From the NCBI GenBank assembly GCA_028284005.1, contig JANQSO010000001.1, forward strand, positions 1 through 64,000: a DNA stretch of 64,000 bases, read 5' to 3'. The notes under the pieces are model-generated. The model was not told where the DNA came from. It did no database searches and saw nothing but the letters and a program-made list of their open reading frames with translations. Positions 10,010 through 19,424 of the stretch are shown here, piece by piece. The stretch's first letter is position 1; the number at the start of each line of letters is the position of its first letter. The stretch is from Flavobacteriaceae bacterium (lineage in GTDB: Bacteria > Bacteroidota > Bacteroidia > Flavobacteriales > Flavobacteriaceae). The position numbers and the translations under genes are program-made.

Positions 10010-10849
10010 ATGAAAACTTTTATTAGCCTTACACTATTGGCTTCTTTACTGGTAACTTCTTTAATGACTGCACAAAATGTAAAGGGTATTGCAACGTACA
10101 AATCCCAACGAAAAATGGATGTTGAACTTGATAGCACTCAAATGAATGATGAGATGCGAAGTCAGTTAATGGCCATGCTCAAGAAACAGTTTGAAAATGA
10201 ATATACGCTTCAATTCAATAAAGATGAATCCATATATAAAGAAGTTGAGAATTTAGAAAAACCAAGTGCTTCAGGAGGTGCGGTTGTAGAAGTTTTTGTT
10301 GCTACGGCAGGCGGGAGTGATATTTTATATAAAAATACAAAGGATAATAGGTATGCGAATCAAAACGACCTGTTTGGCAAACAATTTTTGGTTTTGGATT
10401 CTATTGAAGAAATGGAATGGAAACTTGGAAAAGAAACAAAGAACATAGGGGAATATACTTGTTTCAAAGCAACTTCTACACGTATGGCCGAAGTTATGTC
10501 GGTCTCTACCGGAGATGATGATGAAACTGAAACCGAACCCGTTGAGGAAGAACTAACAATAACAGCATGGTATACTCCGCAAATTCCCGTGAAACATGGG
10601 CCGGGAAATTACGGAGGGTTACCCGGACTTATACTGGAAGTAAGTGACGGCAGGGAAACTATATTATGCAGTAAGCTTGTTTTAAATCCTAAGGACGGAG
10701 TAGACATAAAAGAACCCACCAAAGGCAAAAAAGTAAATCAAGAAGAATTTGATGTCATCATGGAAAAGAAAATGAAAGAAATGGACGAACGCTTTCAATC
10801 CAACAGACGTAGAGATGGTGGCGAAATTGAAATCAGAATAGGCGGCTAG
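10010..10849 (+). CDS. GLPGLI family protein
   Basis: The ATG at 10010 is chosen because MKTFISLTLLASLLVTSLMTAQ is a clean signal peptide; the upstream start at 9962 would put 16 polar residues before it. The mature protein, about 258 residues, carries the family signature GNYGGLPGLILEV near residue 200. It has mixed beta structure and a charged C-terminus. GLPGLI proteins are secreted Bacteroidota proteins of unknown function that often lie beside a carboxypeptidase-regulatory/TonB-type barrel, as here. No conserved catalytic motif is evident. Expression may depend on the divergent two-component system. Confidence 0.9.
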   Translation: MKTFISLTLLASLLVTSLMTAQNVKGIATYKSQRKMDVELDSTQMNDEMRSQLMAMLKKQFENEYTLQFNKDESIYKEVENLEKPSASGGAVVEVFVATAGGSDILYKNTKDNRYANQNDLFGKQFLVLDSIEEMEWKLGKETKNIGEYTCFKATSTRMAEVMSVSTGDDDETETEPVEEELTITAWYTPQIPVKHGPGNYGGLPGLILEVSDGRETILCSKLVLNPKDGVDIKEPTKGKKVNQEEFDVIMEKKMKEMDERFQSNRRRDGGEIEIRIGG

Positions 10850-10896
10850 TACGCCTTATTATTACCGGTCCCTTTTATAGTTGTCATATTGTAGAT

Positions 10897-10929
10897 CCTG
10901 TTTTGTTGGATGAAAACTAACAAAACAGG
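10897..10929 (+). other. Long stem-loop in the gap between the GLPGLI gene and the barrel gene
   Basis: A perfect 11-bp inverted repeat, CCTGTTTTGTT / AACAAAACAGG, with an 11-nt loop at 10908-10918. There is no T run on either side, so it is not a standard terminator. It lies in the 158-bp gap of a probable operon and could be an mRNA-processing, stability or protein-binding site. The repeat is read directly; its role is inferred. Confidence 0.5.
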
Positions 10930-11007
10930 CAGGGCAACGCATGAATACTTTTGGGAAAAGGGATATACAAGGAGAAACATTTTAAGGATATTTTTTAAAA
11001 AACAGCT

Positions 11008-13749
11008 ATGACAAAAATGATTTGGGCAGTTCTGCTGCTTTTCACGGTATCTCTGTCGGCACAGAGCATTAAAGTTAGAGGATCTATAAAAGATAGCATT
11101 GGGACACCTTTAGAATTTGCCAATGTTATAGCAACCATACTAGAGACCGGAGCTATAGAATCTTATGGTATAACCAATGCAGACGGCCGTTTTCAATTAA
11201 ACCTTCCTGTGAATAATACCTACGTTTTAAAAGCCAGTTTTTTGGGATACGAAACAAAAGAACAAATTCTTACTGTTCCTGAAAACTCGCAGGAGATGCA
11301 ACAGGATTTTGTCCTTAAAGAAATGGAAAACCAATTGGATGGTGTGGAATTGGTATATGAAATGCCGGTAACAGTTAAAGGAGATACCATAACCTATAAT
11401 GCAGACTCTTTCACTACGGGGAATGAACGAAAATTAGGAGATGTTATGAAAAAACTTCCGGGTGTGGAGGTAAATGATGAAGGTGAAATTGAAGTAGAAG
11501 GGAAAGCTGTCAATAAAGTTATGGTGGAAGGAAAAGATTTTTTTGACGGCGATTCAAAACTGGCAACTAAAAATATTCCTGCTGATGCAGTTGATAAAGT
11601 TGAGGTATTGCGGAACTATAATGAAGTAGACCAAATGCGAGGCCTGGGAAATGACCAGGATAATGTGGCTATAAATATAAAGCTTAGGGAAGGTAAAAAG
11701 AACTTTTGGTTTGGTGAAGTTACTGCAGGCGGAGGTATTGTTGGTAATGATAAAGCCGGATATCTTGCTCATCCAAAACTGTTTTACTATAGTCCTAAAT
11801 ACAGCATAAACTTTATAACCGATTTTAACAATATTGGAGAGGTGCCTTTTACCTTTCGGGATTATTTCAACTTTACCGGGGGCTTCAGGAATTTTAACAG
11901 GGCAGGAGGAACGAGTTTTAATATACGCGACAGCGATCTGGGTTTTGCAGTTGCACAAAACAATCGTGCCAATGAGATAGATACAAAATTTCTAGCAGGT
12001 AATTTTAGTTGGAGGATAAACCCCAAACTGGATGTGAGCGGTTTTACGATTCTTTCAGATAATAAGACCAATATAGTAAACAATACGATCCGGCGGTATA
12101 TTGCCACAGGTACATCCGAAAACATCAACGCTGTGAATGATCAACGCAGCAGATTAGGGATGCTGAAATTGAGCAGTATCTATAAGCCAAATTCAAACTT
12201 TCAATTGGATTATGATGTACTTTTAAAAACCTCCAAACAAACAGAAGATGATACAACAGTATCGGTAGTAGGCGGTAATACCAATAATATTTCCGAAACA
12301 TTAGAGAACAAACCCTATTTGATCAACCAGAATATCAGTACCTATTACACCTTGAATGATAAGAATATTTTTGCAGGGCAGGTACAGCATTTATACCAAA
12401 ATGAAGACCCATTTTATAAAGCAATTCAGGACTCGGTTCCGTTTCGGGGTATTTTCACTACGATTGATCCCACAGATACTGCTAATGAGACTTTTGACCC
12501 TTTAATACCTGCAACACTTTATGATATTAACCAGGAGAAAAATGTAAAGAGCAACAAACTGGATGCGAAAATTGACTACTATTATGTGATCAACAAAAAA
12601 AGCAATTTCAATTTTACATTGGGTAGTACTTTGAGCAATCAGAAATTTAGATCAGGGATCTTTCAGATTTTGGATAATGGCAATCAAAATAATTTTACCG
12701 AAGATGAATTTAATAACAATGTGGAATTTAATTTTACAGATGTTTTCCTGGGAATGCATTACAAAGTGAAATCGGGTAAATTTACATTTACACCCGGAAT
12801 AACGTTACATAATTACGATGTAAAGAATGAGCAGTTGGGAATAACTACAACTCAGAACGATTGGATGTTGCTACCGGATTTTAATGCCATCTTAGAACTT
12901 AAGAAGAGCGAAAGCCTTCGATTTAATTATGGCATCTCTTCACAATACACAGATATAAATGATTATGCAGAGGCCTATGTGTTTAATAGTTACAATAGTT
13001 TGTTTAAAGGAAACCGTTTTCTGGAAAACGCCCTTTCACACACCTATGAACTAACGTATTTCAATTTCAATATGTTCAGTTATACAAACATAAACGGATC
13101 ATTAAATTACTCAAGACGTATCAATGGTTACAAAAGTAATTCAAACATTGAGGAGATCAATCAAGTGGGAAGCCTTTTTAATATGGACAGTAACTTCCCG
13201 GATGAGAGTTTTTCTGCCAGTGGACGTTTCAGTAAAACAATTAAAAAGATCCAGTTTAGTTTAAGTGGAAATGTTTCTTTAAATACTTCAAATAATATAA
13301 TAAATGATGAAATTCAGGAAAGTCAGAGTTTTACACAAAACTACAGTGGGAGTGTGCAGAGTAATTTCAGGGATTGGCCCAATTTTGAAGTAGGGTATCG
13401 TTTAGCAATAAATGATTATGACAATGGAGGCTTAAAACAAAATTATTATACACACCAGCCTTTTGTTAACGCAGAGGTCAATTTCCTGAAAGATTTTACA
13501 TTGGTCGCAGAATGGGACTATTACAATTATAGCGACGATACCAATACAGTTGAGAATACCTATTCATTTGTGAATGCGAACCTGTATTACCAAAAGAGAG
13601 ATAGCCCATGGGAGTTTCAACTACAAGCTGCCAATTTATTGGATACCAATTTCATTAATACAGATAGTTTCAATGAACAATTTAATACTACTTCACAGTA
13701 TTTGGTACTACCCAGAATTTTGATGTTGACTGTAAAATACGACTTGTAA
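11008..13749 (+). CDS. TonB-dependent-receptor-like outer-membrane beta-barrel protein
   Basis: A 913-residue protein. The signal peptide is about 1-19 (ending SLSAQ). A carboxypeptidase regulatory-like domain follows (about 22-108, VRGSIKDSIGTPLEFANVIA). Next comes a plug-like region (about 130-225, with VMKKLPGVEVNDEGEIEVEG and VEVLRNYNEVDQ), then a long barrel with alternating aromatic strands. This is the outer-membrane beta-barrel type usually partnered with GLPGLI proteins. A short N-terminal TonB box is not obvious. The partner GLPGLI gene and the divergent histidine kinase suggest a signal-controlled uptake or surface system; the substrate is unknown. Confidence 0.88.
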   Translation: MTKMIWAVLLLFTVSLSAQSIKVRGSIKDSIGTPLEFANVIATILETGAIESYGITNADGRFQLNLPVNNTYVLKASFLGYETKEQILTVPENSQEMQQDFVLKEMENQLDGVELVYEMPVTVKGDTITYNADSFTTGNERKLGDVMKKLPGVEVNDEGEIEVEGKAVNKVMVEGKDFFDGDSKLATKNIPADAVDKVEVLRNYNEVDQMRGLGNDQDNVAINIKLREGKKNFWFGEVTAGGGIVGNDKAGYLAHPKLFYYSPKYSINFITDFNNIGEVPFTFRDYFNFTGGFRNFNRAGGTSFNIRDSDLGFAVAQNNRANEIDTKFLAGNFSWRINPKLDVSGFTILSDNKTNIVNNTIRRYIATGTSENINAVNDQRSRLGMLKLSSIYKPNSNFQLDYDVLLKTSKQTEDDTTVSVVGGNTNNISETLENKPYLINQNISTYYTLNDKNIFAGQVQHLYQNEDPFYKAIQDSVPFRGIFTTIDPTDTANETFDPLIPATLYDINQEKNVKSNKLDAKIDYYYVINKKSNFNFTLGSTLSNQKFRSGIFQILDNGNQNNFTEDEFNNNVEFNFTDVFLGMHYKVKSGKFTFTPGITLHNYDVKNEQLGITTTQNDWMLLPDFNAILELKKSESLRFNYGISSQYTDINDYAEAYVFNSYNSLFKGNRFLENALSHTYELTYFNFNMFSYTNINGSLNYSRRINGYKSNSNIEEINQVGSLFNMDSNFPDESFSASGRFSKTIKKIQFSLSGNVSLNTSNNIINDEIQESQSFTQNYSGSVQSNFRDWPNFEVGYRLAINDYDNGGLKQNYYTHQPFVNAEVNFLKDFTLVAEWDYYNYSDDTNTVENTYSFVNANLYYQKRDSPWEFQLQAANLLDTNFINTDSFNEQFNTTSQYLVLPRILMLTVKYDL

Positions 13750-13780
13750 TTTTTTCGTAACTTTCATAAAACTTCAAGAG

Positions 13781-14404
13781 ATGCGTAAGGTTCTTTTTGG
13801 AATTGTCATTGCCATACTCATTGTCTTCGGATTGAGATACTGTGAACACCGGAAGGAAGAACAGGAACGATTGGAAGCCAATACGGCCTTAATACAAAAA
13901 CAATTGGAAAATGTTGGTAAGTTGATCGTTACCGAAGGCAACTTTGCACAGGTATTCACTTACGAAGATTCCAAACAATTTTATATGGATCTTTTTTCAG
14001 CAAATAAAAGGGCGCTGGTTGTTGTAAATGCTGAAGCGAGTATTGCTTATGATCTAAGCCAGATTAGAACTGAAGTTGATGAAGCCAATAAAACTGTGAC
14101 CATTACAAACATTCCACAACCTGAACTATCCATTAATCCTAATATTAAGTACTATGATGTACAACAGGATTATTTTAATCAGTTTGAAGCATCAGACTAT
14201 AACAAGATAAAAGATACCATCGAAGCTTCACTTCGTAAAAAGATAGAAGCTTCGGAGCTTGTAACAAATGCGCAAAATAGATTGATCTCCGAATTACAAA
14301 AGATCTATATTTTAACAAATTCTATGGATTGGATCCTGCAATACAAAGAGCAGTCTATTACTTCTCAGGAAGACCTGGAAGATGTAGTGCCGCTTCCGGA
14401 TTAA
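13781..14404 (+). CDS. DUF4230 domain-containing protein
   Basis: A 207-residue protein with one N-terminal membrane anchor (VLFGIVIAILIVFGLRY) and an extracytoplasmic DUF4230 domain (about 40-185, with VTEGNFAQVFTYEDSK and RALVVVNAEASIAYDLSQI). The family is widespread in Bacteroidota and Firmicutes and has no established function. It follows the barrel gene by 31 bp and may be read with it. The identification rests on the recognisable alternating beta pattern and the AYDLSQ motif. Confidence 0.8.
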   Translation: MRKVLFGIVIAILIVFGLRYCEHRKEEQERLEANTALIQKQLENVGKLIVTEGNFAQVFTYEDSKQFYMDLFSANKRALVVVNAEASIAYDLSQIRTEVDEANKTVTITNIPQPELSINPNIKYYDVQQDYFNQFEASDYNKIKDTIEASLRKKIEASELVTNAQNRLISELQKIYILTNSMDWILQYKEQSITSQEDLEDVVPLPD

Positions 14405-14459
14405 TATATAAAACTTGAAATAGAATACCCGGATCTTTTCCTCAACCGGGAAAGGTAAT

Positions 14460-14771
14460 TTATAATTTCTTACTTAGGTTTTGCCAACCTCCACCATTTA
14501 CAGCTTCAACACCATTGCTTTTCAAAATACCTGCGGCGCTTCCGCTTCGTATTCCACTGGCACAACAAAGGATAACAGGTTTGTTCCAGCCCTTAATTTC
14601 CGAAATTTTAGAAGAGATCACTTGCAAAGGAATGTTTTTTGATCCGGGAATCGCACCAGTATCGTATTCTTTCCTGGAACGTACATCAACGACAATAGCA
14701 TCCCTTTCTACAAAATCCTGGATCTTTTTGTTCTTGTTTTCAAATAAAAAACTGAATATTCCCATAATCAA
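14460..14771 (-). CDS. Rhodanese-like domain protein
   Basis: A 103-residue single-domain rhodanese. It shows IVVDVRSRKEYDTGAIPGSK (the CH2A region) and the active-site loop CCASGIRSGSAA, whose first residues supply the catalytic Cys, then GGWQNL at the end. Such proteins carry persulfide sulfur. A short hydrophobic start (MIMGIFSFLF) may be a membrane-association patch. The start overlaps the stop of the phenylalanine hydroxylase gene by 4 bp, which indicates translational coupling. A metabolic link to that enzyme is not evident. Confidence 0.88.
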   Translation of the reverse strand: MIMGIFSFLFENKNKKIQDFVERDAIVVDVRSRKEYDTGAIPGSKNIPLQVISSKISEIKGWNKPVILCCASGIRSGSAAGILKSNGVEAVNGGGWQNLSKKL

Positions 14772-16516
14772 AGTGGAGGATTTATTGATTGTTTTTCAAT
14801 AAGCAAAAGGCCGTCATCAATTAAGTGCGCTACTTCCGGCCTGCGTGTTTTTAGGTCTGTCAAATATTTTAGAACGGTTTCAGAAAGTGTCAACTCATAG
14901 ATCTCCAATGGCAATAACCAATCATCCGAATGGGAATTTTTCACCTTTTCAAAAACCTCCAAGGCCTTAGAAATGTCAAGTTGGGTTTGCCTGTTCTCTC
15001 TGATCACTTTATACAATCCGTTTAACTCTTTTTCTTTTTCAGATAGTCTTACTTTAATGGTTTTGTTGCTACTCACATGGTTTACCAGGTCAAAAGAGAG
15101 ATAATCTGCAGCACCTGCAAATGCCGAAACTATTTCTTTTCCTACTGCCATATCAAAATCTCCCATTTCAGGAGAAAATAATACCTCATCTTTATATTTT
15201 ACAGTACAATCGGTAAACTGGATCAACATCAATTCCCCTCTCAGGTTTCGCATTCCGGTAACGTTAAGCCCTTCCACGGTTATTCCGCTTTCAAATTCAA
15301 AAGCAATAGGTTTTCCATCGTAAAAATTATAAGCTTGCAGGTCTCTGGGGCCCATATTTTCAATAGCCAGATTGATACCTTTCAGTTTTCCCAAAGGAGA
15401 CCGAAAGCCATTTGTATGCCTGCTTACACCATGTCCAATCACTTCTTTTTCTCTATAGGAAAGCGCGGTTTTTCCCTCTGTTTCAAAATAAACTACCTCA
15501 TTATCCTCATTTTGGATCATTCTTTTAAAGTGACCACTAACCTGCAAACCGGTACTTAGTTCTATAGTGCCCAACTGCCTGGATTCAATAAGCTTTTTTA
15601 ACCCACGCCAGCCACCTTTTCTCACTGCCATAGTATTGGCAAATTCTTCCAAAACTTCCTGTAGATAGGCAAAATCCGGAGTTACATACAATTGAGGCTG
15701 AGGTTTGGTGATATCAAAATCCTGGTATGCGGCATCGATAGAATAGGGAATCTTTTTTACTTCTTTCTTCATACACCATTTACTTTCTCCAATAGAAGAA
15801 AGCAATCCTGCGCCATAGATCTTCGGATCTTCGATATTTCCTACCATTCCATATTCAACGGTCCACCAGTGTAAGTTTCGGATCAAGGATATTTCGGAAG
15901 ATTCCACTTTTTTATTTTGCAGTTCTTCCACTTTTCGTTCGGCCGCTTCAATTTTTTCTCCGGGAATTCCGTCTGCCTCTTTCAAAATGGATAATTCACG
16001 AACTGCTTCATACATATCTGTATCATGAGCACTCGAAATAGCTTTGGCCCCCACTTCTCCAAACCGCCGTAGATATTCTGCATAATCCGGGCTGGCAATA
16101 ATAGGAGCATGACCTGCGCCTTCATGAATAATATCCGGTGCCGGAGTATATTCAATATTTTCCAATTGTCGTATATCGCTGGCAATTACCAAAACCTTAT
16201 ATGCTTGAAATTCCATAAAAGCATTTGGGGGAATAAAGCCGTCTACCGCGACAGCTGCCCAGCCAATCTCTTTCAGAATACGGTTCATTCCATACATAGA
16301 TGGAATTTCTTCAATAGAGATCCCAGTTTTTTCAAGCCCTTCCAGATAACTTTCATGCGCTACCTGGCTTAGATAATCAACATTTTTTCGCAATACAAAC
16401 CGCCACACAGCCTGATTAACAGGTGTATATTGCTCATAGTCCTGAGGTTTAATATATTGCTTTAAATGCGGGGGAAGCCGCTCCAGCAATTCGTTGGTTT
16501 CTATTTGCGTTTTCAT
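14768..16516 (-). CDS. phhA: Aromatic amino acid hydroxylase (phenylalanine 4-monooxygenase, long form)
   Basis: A 582-residue cytoplasmic enzyme. It is expected to hydroxylate phenylalanine to tyrosine with a pterin cofactor and molecular oxygen. The non-heme iron ligands are visible as H131 and H136 (DIIHEGAGHAP) and E221 (WWTVEYGMVG). The catalytic part fills about residues 1-345. The remaining 240 residues are a C-terminal region absent from the usual bacterial enzyme of about 260-300 residues, but I recall it as usual in flavobacterial forms. The gene is divergent from the TetR/paa block, so the two sides of this promoter region represent two fates for phenylalanine. Confidence 0.9.
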   Translation of the reverse strand: MKTQIETNELLERLPPHLKQYIKPQDYEQYTPVNQAVWRFVLRKNVDYLSQVAHESYLEGLEKTGISIEEIPSMYGMNRILKEIGWAAVAVDGFIPPNAFMEFQAYKVLVIASDIRQLENIEYTPAPDIIHEGAGHAPIIASPDYAEYLRRFGEVGAKAISSAHDTDMYEAVRELSILKEADGIPGEKIEAAERKVEELQNKKVESSEISLIRNLHWWTVEYGMVGNIEDPKIYGAGLLSSIGESKWCMKKEVKKIPYSIDAAYQDFDITKPQPQLYVTPDFAYLQEVLEEFANTMAVRKGGWRGLKKLIESRQLGTIELSTGLQVSGHFKRMIQNEDNEVVYFETEGKTALSYREKEVIGHGVSRHTNGFRSPLGKLKGINLAIENMGPRDLQAYNFYDGKPIAFEFESGITVEGLNVTGMRNLRGELMLIQFTDCTVKYKDEVLFSPEMGDFDMAVGKEIVSAFAGAADYLSFDLVNHVSSNKTIKVRLSEKEKELNGLYKVIRENRQTQLDISKALEVFEKVKNSHSDDWLLPLEIYELTLSETVLKYLTDLKTRRPEVAHLIDDGLLLIEKQSINPPL

Positions 16517-16638
16517 AAGCTTTCAAAAGTAGCAACTTATCTTTAAACCGAATAATAAATAGTGAAGTTTTGGGCGTTTCCTCTGTTTCTTTTAGAAAAC
16601 AAAAACAGAGGGCCGGGCTTTCAGTACTACGCACCTGC

Positions 16639-16669
16639 CTGCCTGTATCCTTTCGGTAAAGGCGGGTAG
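16639..16669. repeat. REP-like intergenic stem-loop
   Basis: CTGCCTG, TAT, CCTTT, CGGT, AAAGG, CGGGTAG form a hairpin in which the outer seven pairs hold only with two G-T wobbles. The hairpin is therefore shaped for the RNA (or this DNA strand). Runs like CCTGCCTGCCTG are typical of short interspersed palindromes in flavobacterial intergenic DNA. The stem is read directly; the family assignment is from memory. Confidence 0.45.
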
Positions 16670-16723
16670 TTTACTTCAATCCCTAACGCAAATTTCATCG
16701 TAGAATTAGTATCTTGCATATCC

Positions 16724-17302
16724 ATGAAAACGCAATCTCGAAAAGAAGAAATAATTAAAATTGCTTCCTATCTTTTTAAAGAAAGGGGGTATAATGCCGT
16801 TTCTATGCGGGATATTGCCCAGGCGATGGGAATTAAAGCTGCAAGCCTGTACAATCATATAAAAAGTAAGCAGGAAATTCTATCTACATTGATCCTGGAA
16901 GTGGCTCATGAATTTACAAATGGGATGAACACCGTTGTAGAGGAAAATACCTTTCCAATTCAAAAGATCAAAAAGATCATAGAACTGCATATCGATATTA
17001 CGGTGAATCATTCAGAGGGACTGGCCGCTTTAAACAATGACTGGATGCATCTGGAAAATGAAGATTTAAAGGCTTTTGTAAAAATGCGGGAAGATTATGA
17101 AGAGAACTTTCGGAAAATTATCAGGCAAGGCATCAAAACAGGTGATATTAAGCCATGCCACCCCGAAGTGATCCTCTTCTCGATCCTTTCAACATTGCGA
17201 ACCTTATACCTCTGGTACCAAAAACGTGGAAAGCTTGATATCAATGTCCTAAAGAAGGATATGGTGTCTGTTTTTTTAGATGGGATCGTTAACAAACATT
17301 AA
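16724..17302 (+). CDS. paaR: TetR/AcrR family regulator of the paa operon
   Basis: A 192-residue regulator. The TetR helix-turn-helix lies at about residues 10-55 (SYLFKERGYNAVSMRDIAQA, then GIKAASLYNHIKSKQEIL), followed by an all-helical ligand-binding domain. It stands 52 bp upstream of paaE on the same strand. A palindromic operator covering the paaE promoter fits repression relieved by an aromatic-CoA ligand, as described for the Thermus TetR-type PaaR. The gene symbol reflects this context and is inference. Confidence 0.85.
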   Translation: MKTQSRKEEIIKIASYLFKERGYNAVSMRDIAQAMGIKAASLYNHIKSKQEILSTLILEVAHEFTNGMNTVVEENTFPIQKIKKIIELHIDITVNHSEGLAALNNDWMHLENEDLKAFVKMREDYEENFRKIIRQGIKTGDIKPCHPEVILFSILSTLRTLYLWYQKRGKLDINVLKKDMVSVFLDGIVNKH

Positions 17303-17334
17303 CTTGCAAATCTAACTAACAAACGTTAGTTTTG
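17289..17334 (+). promoter_or_regulatory. Promoter and TetR operator of the paa operon
   Basis: TTG at 17304-17306 and TAGTTTTG at 17327-17334 match the Bacteroidota -33/-7 elements with a 20-bp spacer. AACTAAC (17314-17320) and GTTAGTT (17325-17331) form a perfect 7-bp palindrome with a 4-bp centre that overlaps the -7 box. Its core, CTAACAAACGTTAG, fits the published Thermus PaaR pattern CNAACGNNCGTTNG (as I recall it) with one mismatch. A weaker copy, GTTAACAAACATTAAC, overlaps the end of the regulator gene at 17288-17303. A repressor bound here would block the polymerase. Confidence 0.7.
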
Positions 17335-17354
17335 TGTTCCAAACAAAAAATAAA

Positions 17355-18428
17355 GTGGCAAAATTTCATAAAATAAAAGTCAAAGAGATCTATAAAGAGA
17401 CCAGTGATTGTTCGGTAGTGACATTCGATATCCCTGAAGAACTTACTTCAGAATTTAAATTTCGCCAGGGGCAACACCTTACTTTAAAAGCAGATATCGA
17501 CGGCGAAGACACCCGGCGCTCCTATAGTTTATGTTCCAGTCCGCTGGAAAACACATGGCGGGTTGCTGTAAAACAAATTCCCGAGGGTAAGTTCTCTACC
17601 TATGTGAATAGTCAATTACAATCCGGTGACACTTTGGAAGTAATGCCCCCAAGTGGGACTTTTGGAGTGGAAACACAAACAGAAAAACCTAAAAACTACT
17701 TGTTCTTTTGTGCAGGGAGTGGGATCACTCCAATACTTTCTATGATTAAGACACACCTTGCAGTAGAGCCAAATGCTACTTGTAAGCTGTTTTATGTAAA
17801 TAAAACGGCTAAATCGATTATCTTTAAAGAAGAATTGGAACAGCTTCGCAATACTTATTTCGGAAGACTGGAAATCTATTATTTCTTAACAAAAGAAAAA
17901 AGAGACATAGATCTGTTCAACGGACGTTTTGATGATGAGAAGATGCAAATGCTAACCAAAACATTTATTGATATTCCCGATACCAGTGAAGTGTTTCTAT
18001 GCGGGCCGGAGGATATGGTAAATTATGTGAGTGATTATTTGGTAAAAGCCGGATTGCCTAAAGAGCTGGTTCATTTCGAATTGTTCATCACAGGACTTTC
18101 CGAAGAAGATAAAAATAGAACCGAACGCTTGGCACAGCAGAATGTGGAAGGCGTTAAGGTTACCATTATAGATGGAGGAAAAGACTTCCATTTTACGATG
18201 ACCAAAGAGTATGATAACATTCTCGATGCAGCTTTAGGAGCAGGAGCAGACTTGCCTTTTGCCTGTAAAGGAGGAGTTTGCAGTACCTGTAAATGTAAAG
18301 TTGTAGAAGGAAGCGTAGAGATGAAGATCAATTATGCGTTGGAGGAAGACGAATTGGCGCAGGATTTTGTGTTAAGTTGTCAATCGGTTCCAACATCAGA
18401 AAATGTAAAAGTAGACTTTGATGTCTAA
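17355..18428 (+). CDS. paaE: Phenylacetyl-CoA epoxidase reductase subunit PaaE
   Basis: A 357-residue iron-sulfur flavoprotein that passes NADPH electrons to the PaaABC diiron oxygenase. The order is FAD-binding domain (RSYSLCSSP), NAD(P)-binding domain ([15 protein letters not shown]) and a C-terminal plant-type 2Fe-2S domain ([11 protein letters not shown] plus a fourth Cys in LSCQS). The GTG at 17355 (VAKFHKIKV) is chosen over the GTG at 17334, because the latter is the last base pair of the -7 promoter box and would lie upstream of the expected transcript start. It is the first gene of the long paa operon. Confidence 0.93.
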   Translation: MAKFHKIKVKEIYKETSDCSVVTFDIPEELTSEFKFRQGQHLTLKADIDGEDTRRSYSLCSSPLENTWRVAVKQIPEGKFSTYVNSQLQSGDTLEVMPPSGTFGVETQTEKPKNYLFFCAGSGITPILSMIKTHLAVEPNATCKLFYVNKTAKSIIFKEELEQLRNTYFGRLEIYYFLTKEKRDIDLFNGRFDDEKMQMLTKTFIDIPDTSEVFLCGPEDMVNYVSDYLVKAGLPKELVHFELFITGLSEEDKNRTERLAQQNVEGVKVTIIDGGKDFHFTMTKEYDNILDAALGAGADLPFACKGGVCSTCKCKVVEGSVEMKINYALEEDELAQDFVLSCQSVPTSENVKVDFDV

Positions 18429-18457
18429 CAAGTCAAAAGGTTCTAAAAATTAGAATT

Positions 18458-19414
18458 ATGAGTGAAAAAGAAGTAAAGAATTTAGAAGCGATTTTTGAGA
18501 CACGTATTGCACGTGATGAAAAAATCGAACCAAAGGACTGGATGCCGGAAAAATACAGGCAAACACACATTCGTCAAATATCACAACATGCCCATTCGGA
18601 AGTAGTAGGGATGCTACCGGAAGGTAACTGGATTACCAGAGCCCCTTCATTAAGAAGAAAAGTGGCTCTTTTGGCAAAAGTACAGGATGAAGGCGGCCAT
18701 GGGTTGTATCTGTATTCTGCTGCTGAAACCCTTGGAATTTCCAGAGAAGAAATGTATGAACAATTGCATACCGGTAAGGCAAAATACTCCTCTATTTTTA
18801 ACTATCCGGCAATCACCTGGGCAGATATAGGTGCTATTGGCTGGCTGGTAGATGGTGCGGCAATCATCAACCAGGTTGCATTATGCAATACATCATTTGG
18901 CCCTTACGCACGGGCAATGGTTAGAATATGTAAAGAAGAAAGTTTTCACCAACGGCAAGGATATGAGATCTTGTTAACACTTTGTAATGGAACTCCGGAA
19001 CAAAAAGCGATGGCACAAGATGCACTCAATCGCTGGTGGTGGCCCAGTTTAATGATGTTTGGCCCCAGAGATGCGGAATCTCCCCATACAGAGCAATCGA
19101 TGAAATGGAAACTAAAACGTAAAACGAATGATGAATTACGTCAACAATTTATCGACCAAACAGTCCCGCAGGCAGAAATATTGGGCATTACAATTCCCGA
19201 TCCGGACCTGAAATGGAATGATACTTTAAAGAAGTATGACTTTGGAGAAATTGATTGGGATGAGTTCTGGCAGGTGGTAAAAGGACATGGTCCGTGTAAT
19301 AAAGAACGTATGAACGCGCGTGTAAGTGCTTGGGAAAATGGAGCCTGGGTGCGTGATGCAGCCATGGCCTATGCCGAAAAACAAGAAAAGAAAAAAGTAG
19401 CAAAAGCAAGTTAA
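18458..19414 (+). CDS. paaA: 1,2-phenylacetyl-CoA epoxidase subunit PaaA (catalytic)
   Basis: A 318-residue catalytic diiron subunit. It adds one oxygen atom to the ring of phenylacetyl-CoA. Iron-ligand motifs are visible as [12 protein letters not shown] (DExxH) and [11 protein letters not shown] (ExxH). The length agrees with the family (about 310-330). It is followed after 10 bp by paaB and then paaC and paaD with 1-2 bp gaps. This is the usual cluster order. Confidence 0.96.
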   Translation: MSEKEVKNLEAIFETRIARDEKIEPKDWMPEKYRQTHIRQISQHAHSEVVGMLPEGNWITRAPSLRRKVALLAKVQDEGGHGLYLYSAAETLGISREEMYEQLHTGKAKYSSIFNYPAITWADIGAIGWLVDGAAIINQVALCNTSFGPYARAMVRICKEESFHQRQGYEILLTLCNGTPEQKAMAQDALNRWWWPSLMMFGPRDAESPHTEQSMKWKLKRKTNDELRQQFIDQTVPQAEILGITIPDPDLKWNDTLKKYDFGEIDWDEFWQVVKGHGPCNKERMNARVSAWENGAWVRDAAMAYAEKQEKKKVAKAS

Positions 19415-19424
19415 AATATAAATT

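Noticed and set aside
13758..13765. TAACTTTC before the DUF4230 gene as a -7 element
   Set aside because: The only TTG nearby is 11 bp upstream, too close for the consensus, and the last base differs.
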